This document shows, in pieces, positions 63,931 through 64,000 of a stretch of DNA of 64,000 nt. Each line of letters begins with the position of its first letter. Positions within the stretch are counted from its first letter, which is position 1. The notes below the pieces were generated by a model. It was not told the origin of the DNA, did not search any database, and saw only the letters and a list, made by a program, of their open reading frames with translations. The translations under genes were made by a program, and so were the position numbers. The stretch comes from Lachnospiraceae bacterium MD329 (lineage in GTDB: Bacteria; Bacillota; Clostridia; UBA1381): positions 186,001 to 250,000 of the forward strand of contig VIQV01000023.1 in NCBI GenBank assembly GCA_010206265.1. Reading direction: 5' to 3'.

Positions 63931-64000
63931 TTGAATAATCGTATTGGAAAACAGACAGTAATACTCCCAAACAAGCCGGTTATTATAGAAACTGCGTCAA
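63931..64000 (+). CDS. spoVAD: Stage V sporulation protein AD (5' end only)
   Basis: Only the first 23 codons are in the window. A TTG start at 63931 has AGGAG nine bases upstream; an ATG at 63922 sits too close to it. The start reads GKQTVILPNKPVIIETAS, which matches the GKQTxxFxNKPxIxxxA opening of SpoVAD. Its place right after spoVAC supports the call. Confidence 0.85.
   Translation, partial: MNNRIGKQTVILPNKPVIIETAS

Overview
The window is 64 kb of a low-GC, gene-dense Clostridia-type chromosome. Nearly all genes lie on the minus strand; the exceptions are an AraC regulator (39882), argG, and the start of a spoVA operon. Strong AGGAGG-type ribosome binding sites, TTG starts, S-layer homology (SLH) anchors, a pyrH-frr-uppS-cdsA block, and the sporulation-type genes lonB and spoVAC/spoVAD all point to an anaerobic Firmicute. 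The density of very large SLH-linked pectinases resembles the human-gut pectin specialist Monoglobus pectinilyticus; that affiliation is my inference, not a database match.

Positions 31-43499 form a pectin-utilisation locus. Read in the direction of transcription (right to left) it holds: a secreted PL1 pectate lyase (40749-43499) and an AraC regulator (39882-40718) that ends against it tail to tail; uxaC, a second secreted PL1 lyase and an LplB/LplC/LplA-like ABC sugar importer (39633 to 30320); then a long operon (30178 to 12889) with an SLH-anchored PL1 lyase, two SLH surface proteins without a recognisable enzyme domain, a cytoplasmic GH28 polygalacturonase, uxaB, uxaA and a cytoplasmic GH43. 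Next come a 2540-residue multi-domain pectin methylesterase, a second AraC regulator, and a secreted GH116-like hydrolase carrying CBM6-like and F5/8C-like domains. The implied flow is: methylesterase removes methyl groups, surface and secreted lyases cut the chain, the ABC system imports oligomers, GH28 and GH43 finish them inside the cell, and UxaC-UxaB-UxaA convert galacturonate to 2-keto-3-deoxygluconate. KdgK/KdgA and the unsaturated-uronate enzymes (KduI/KduD, GH105) are not in the window.

Positions 43650-64000 are mostly housekeeping: cdsA-uppS-frr-pyrH; an SLH-bearing M13 metallopeptidase; a DUF3795 gene, a small cysteine-containing protein and a third AraC-type regulator behind queA-tgt; a cell-wall amidase behind ruvAB; ruvC; argG; a LonB-like AAA+ ATPase that lacks the protease domain; a C_GCAxxG_C_C protein, prmC, a DUF1385 protein, a DnaJ protein with a cysteine-rich tail and a DUF5685 protein; and finally spoVAC and the first codons of spoVAD.

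I saw no tRNA, rRNA, CRISPR array, insertion sequence or prophage. No gene-free stretch exceeds 300 bases; the two longest (56256-56536 and 39634-39881) hold promoters. The most interesting signals are two recurrent unnamed protein modules shared across the pectin enzymes, the enzyme-less SLH proteins inside the pectin operon, and the protease-less LonB.
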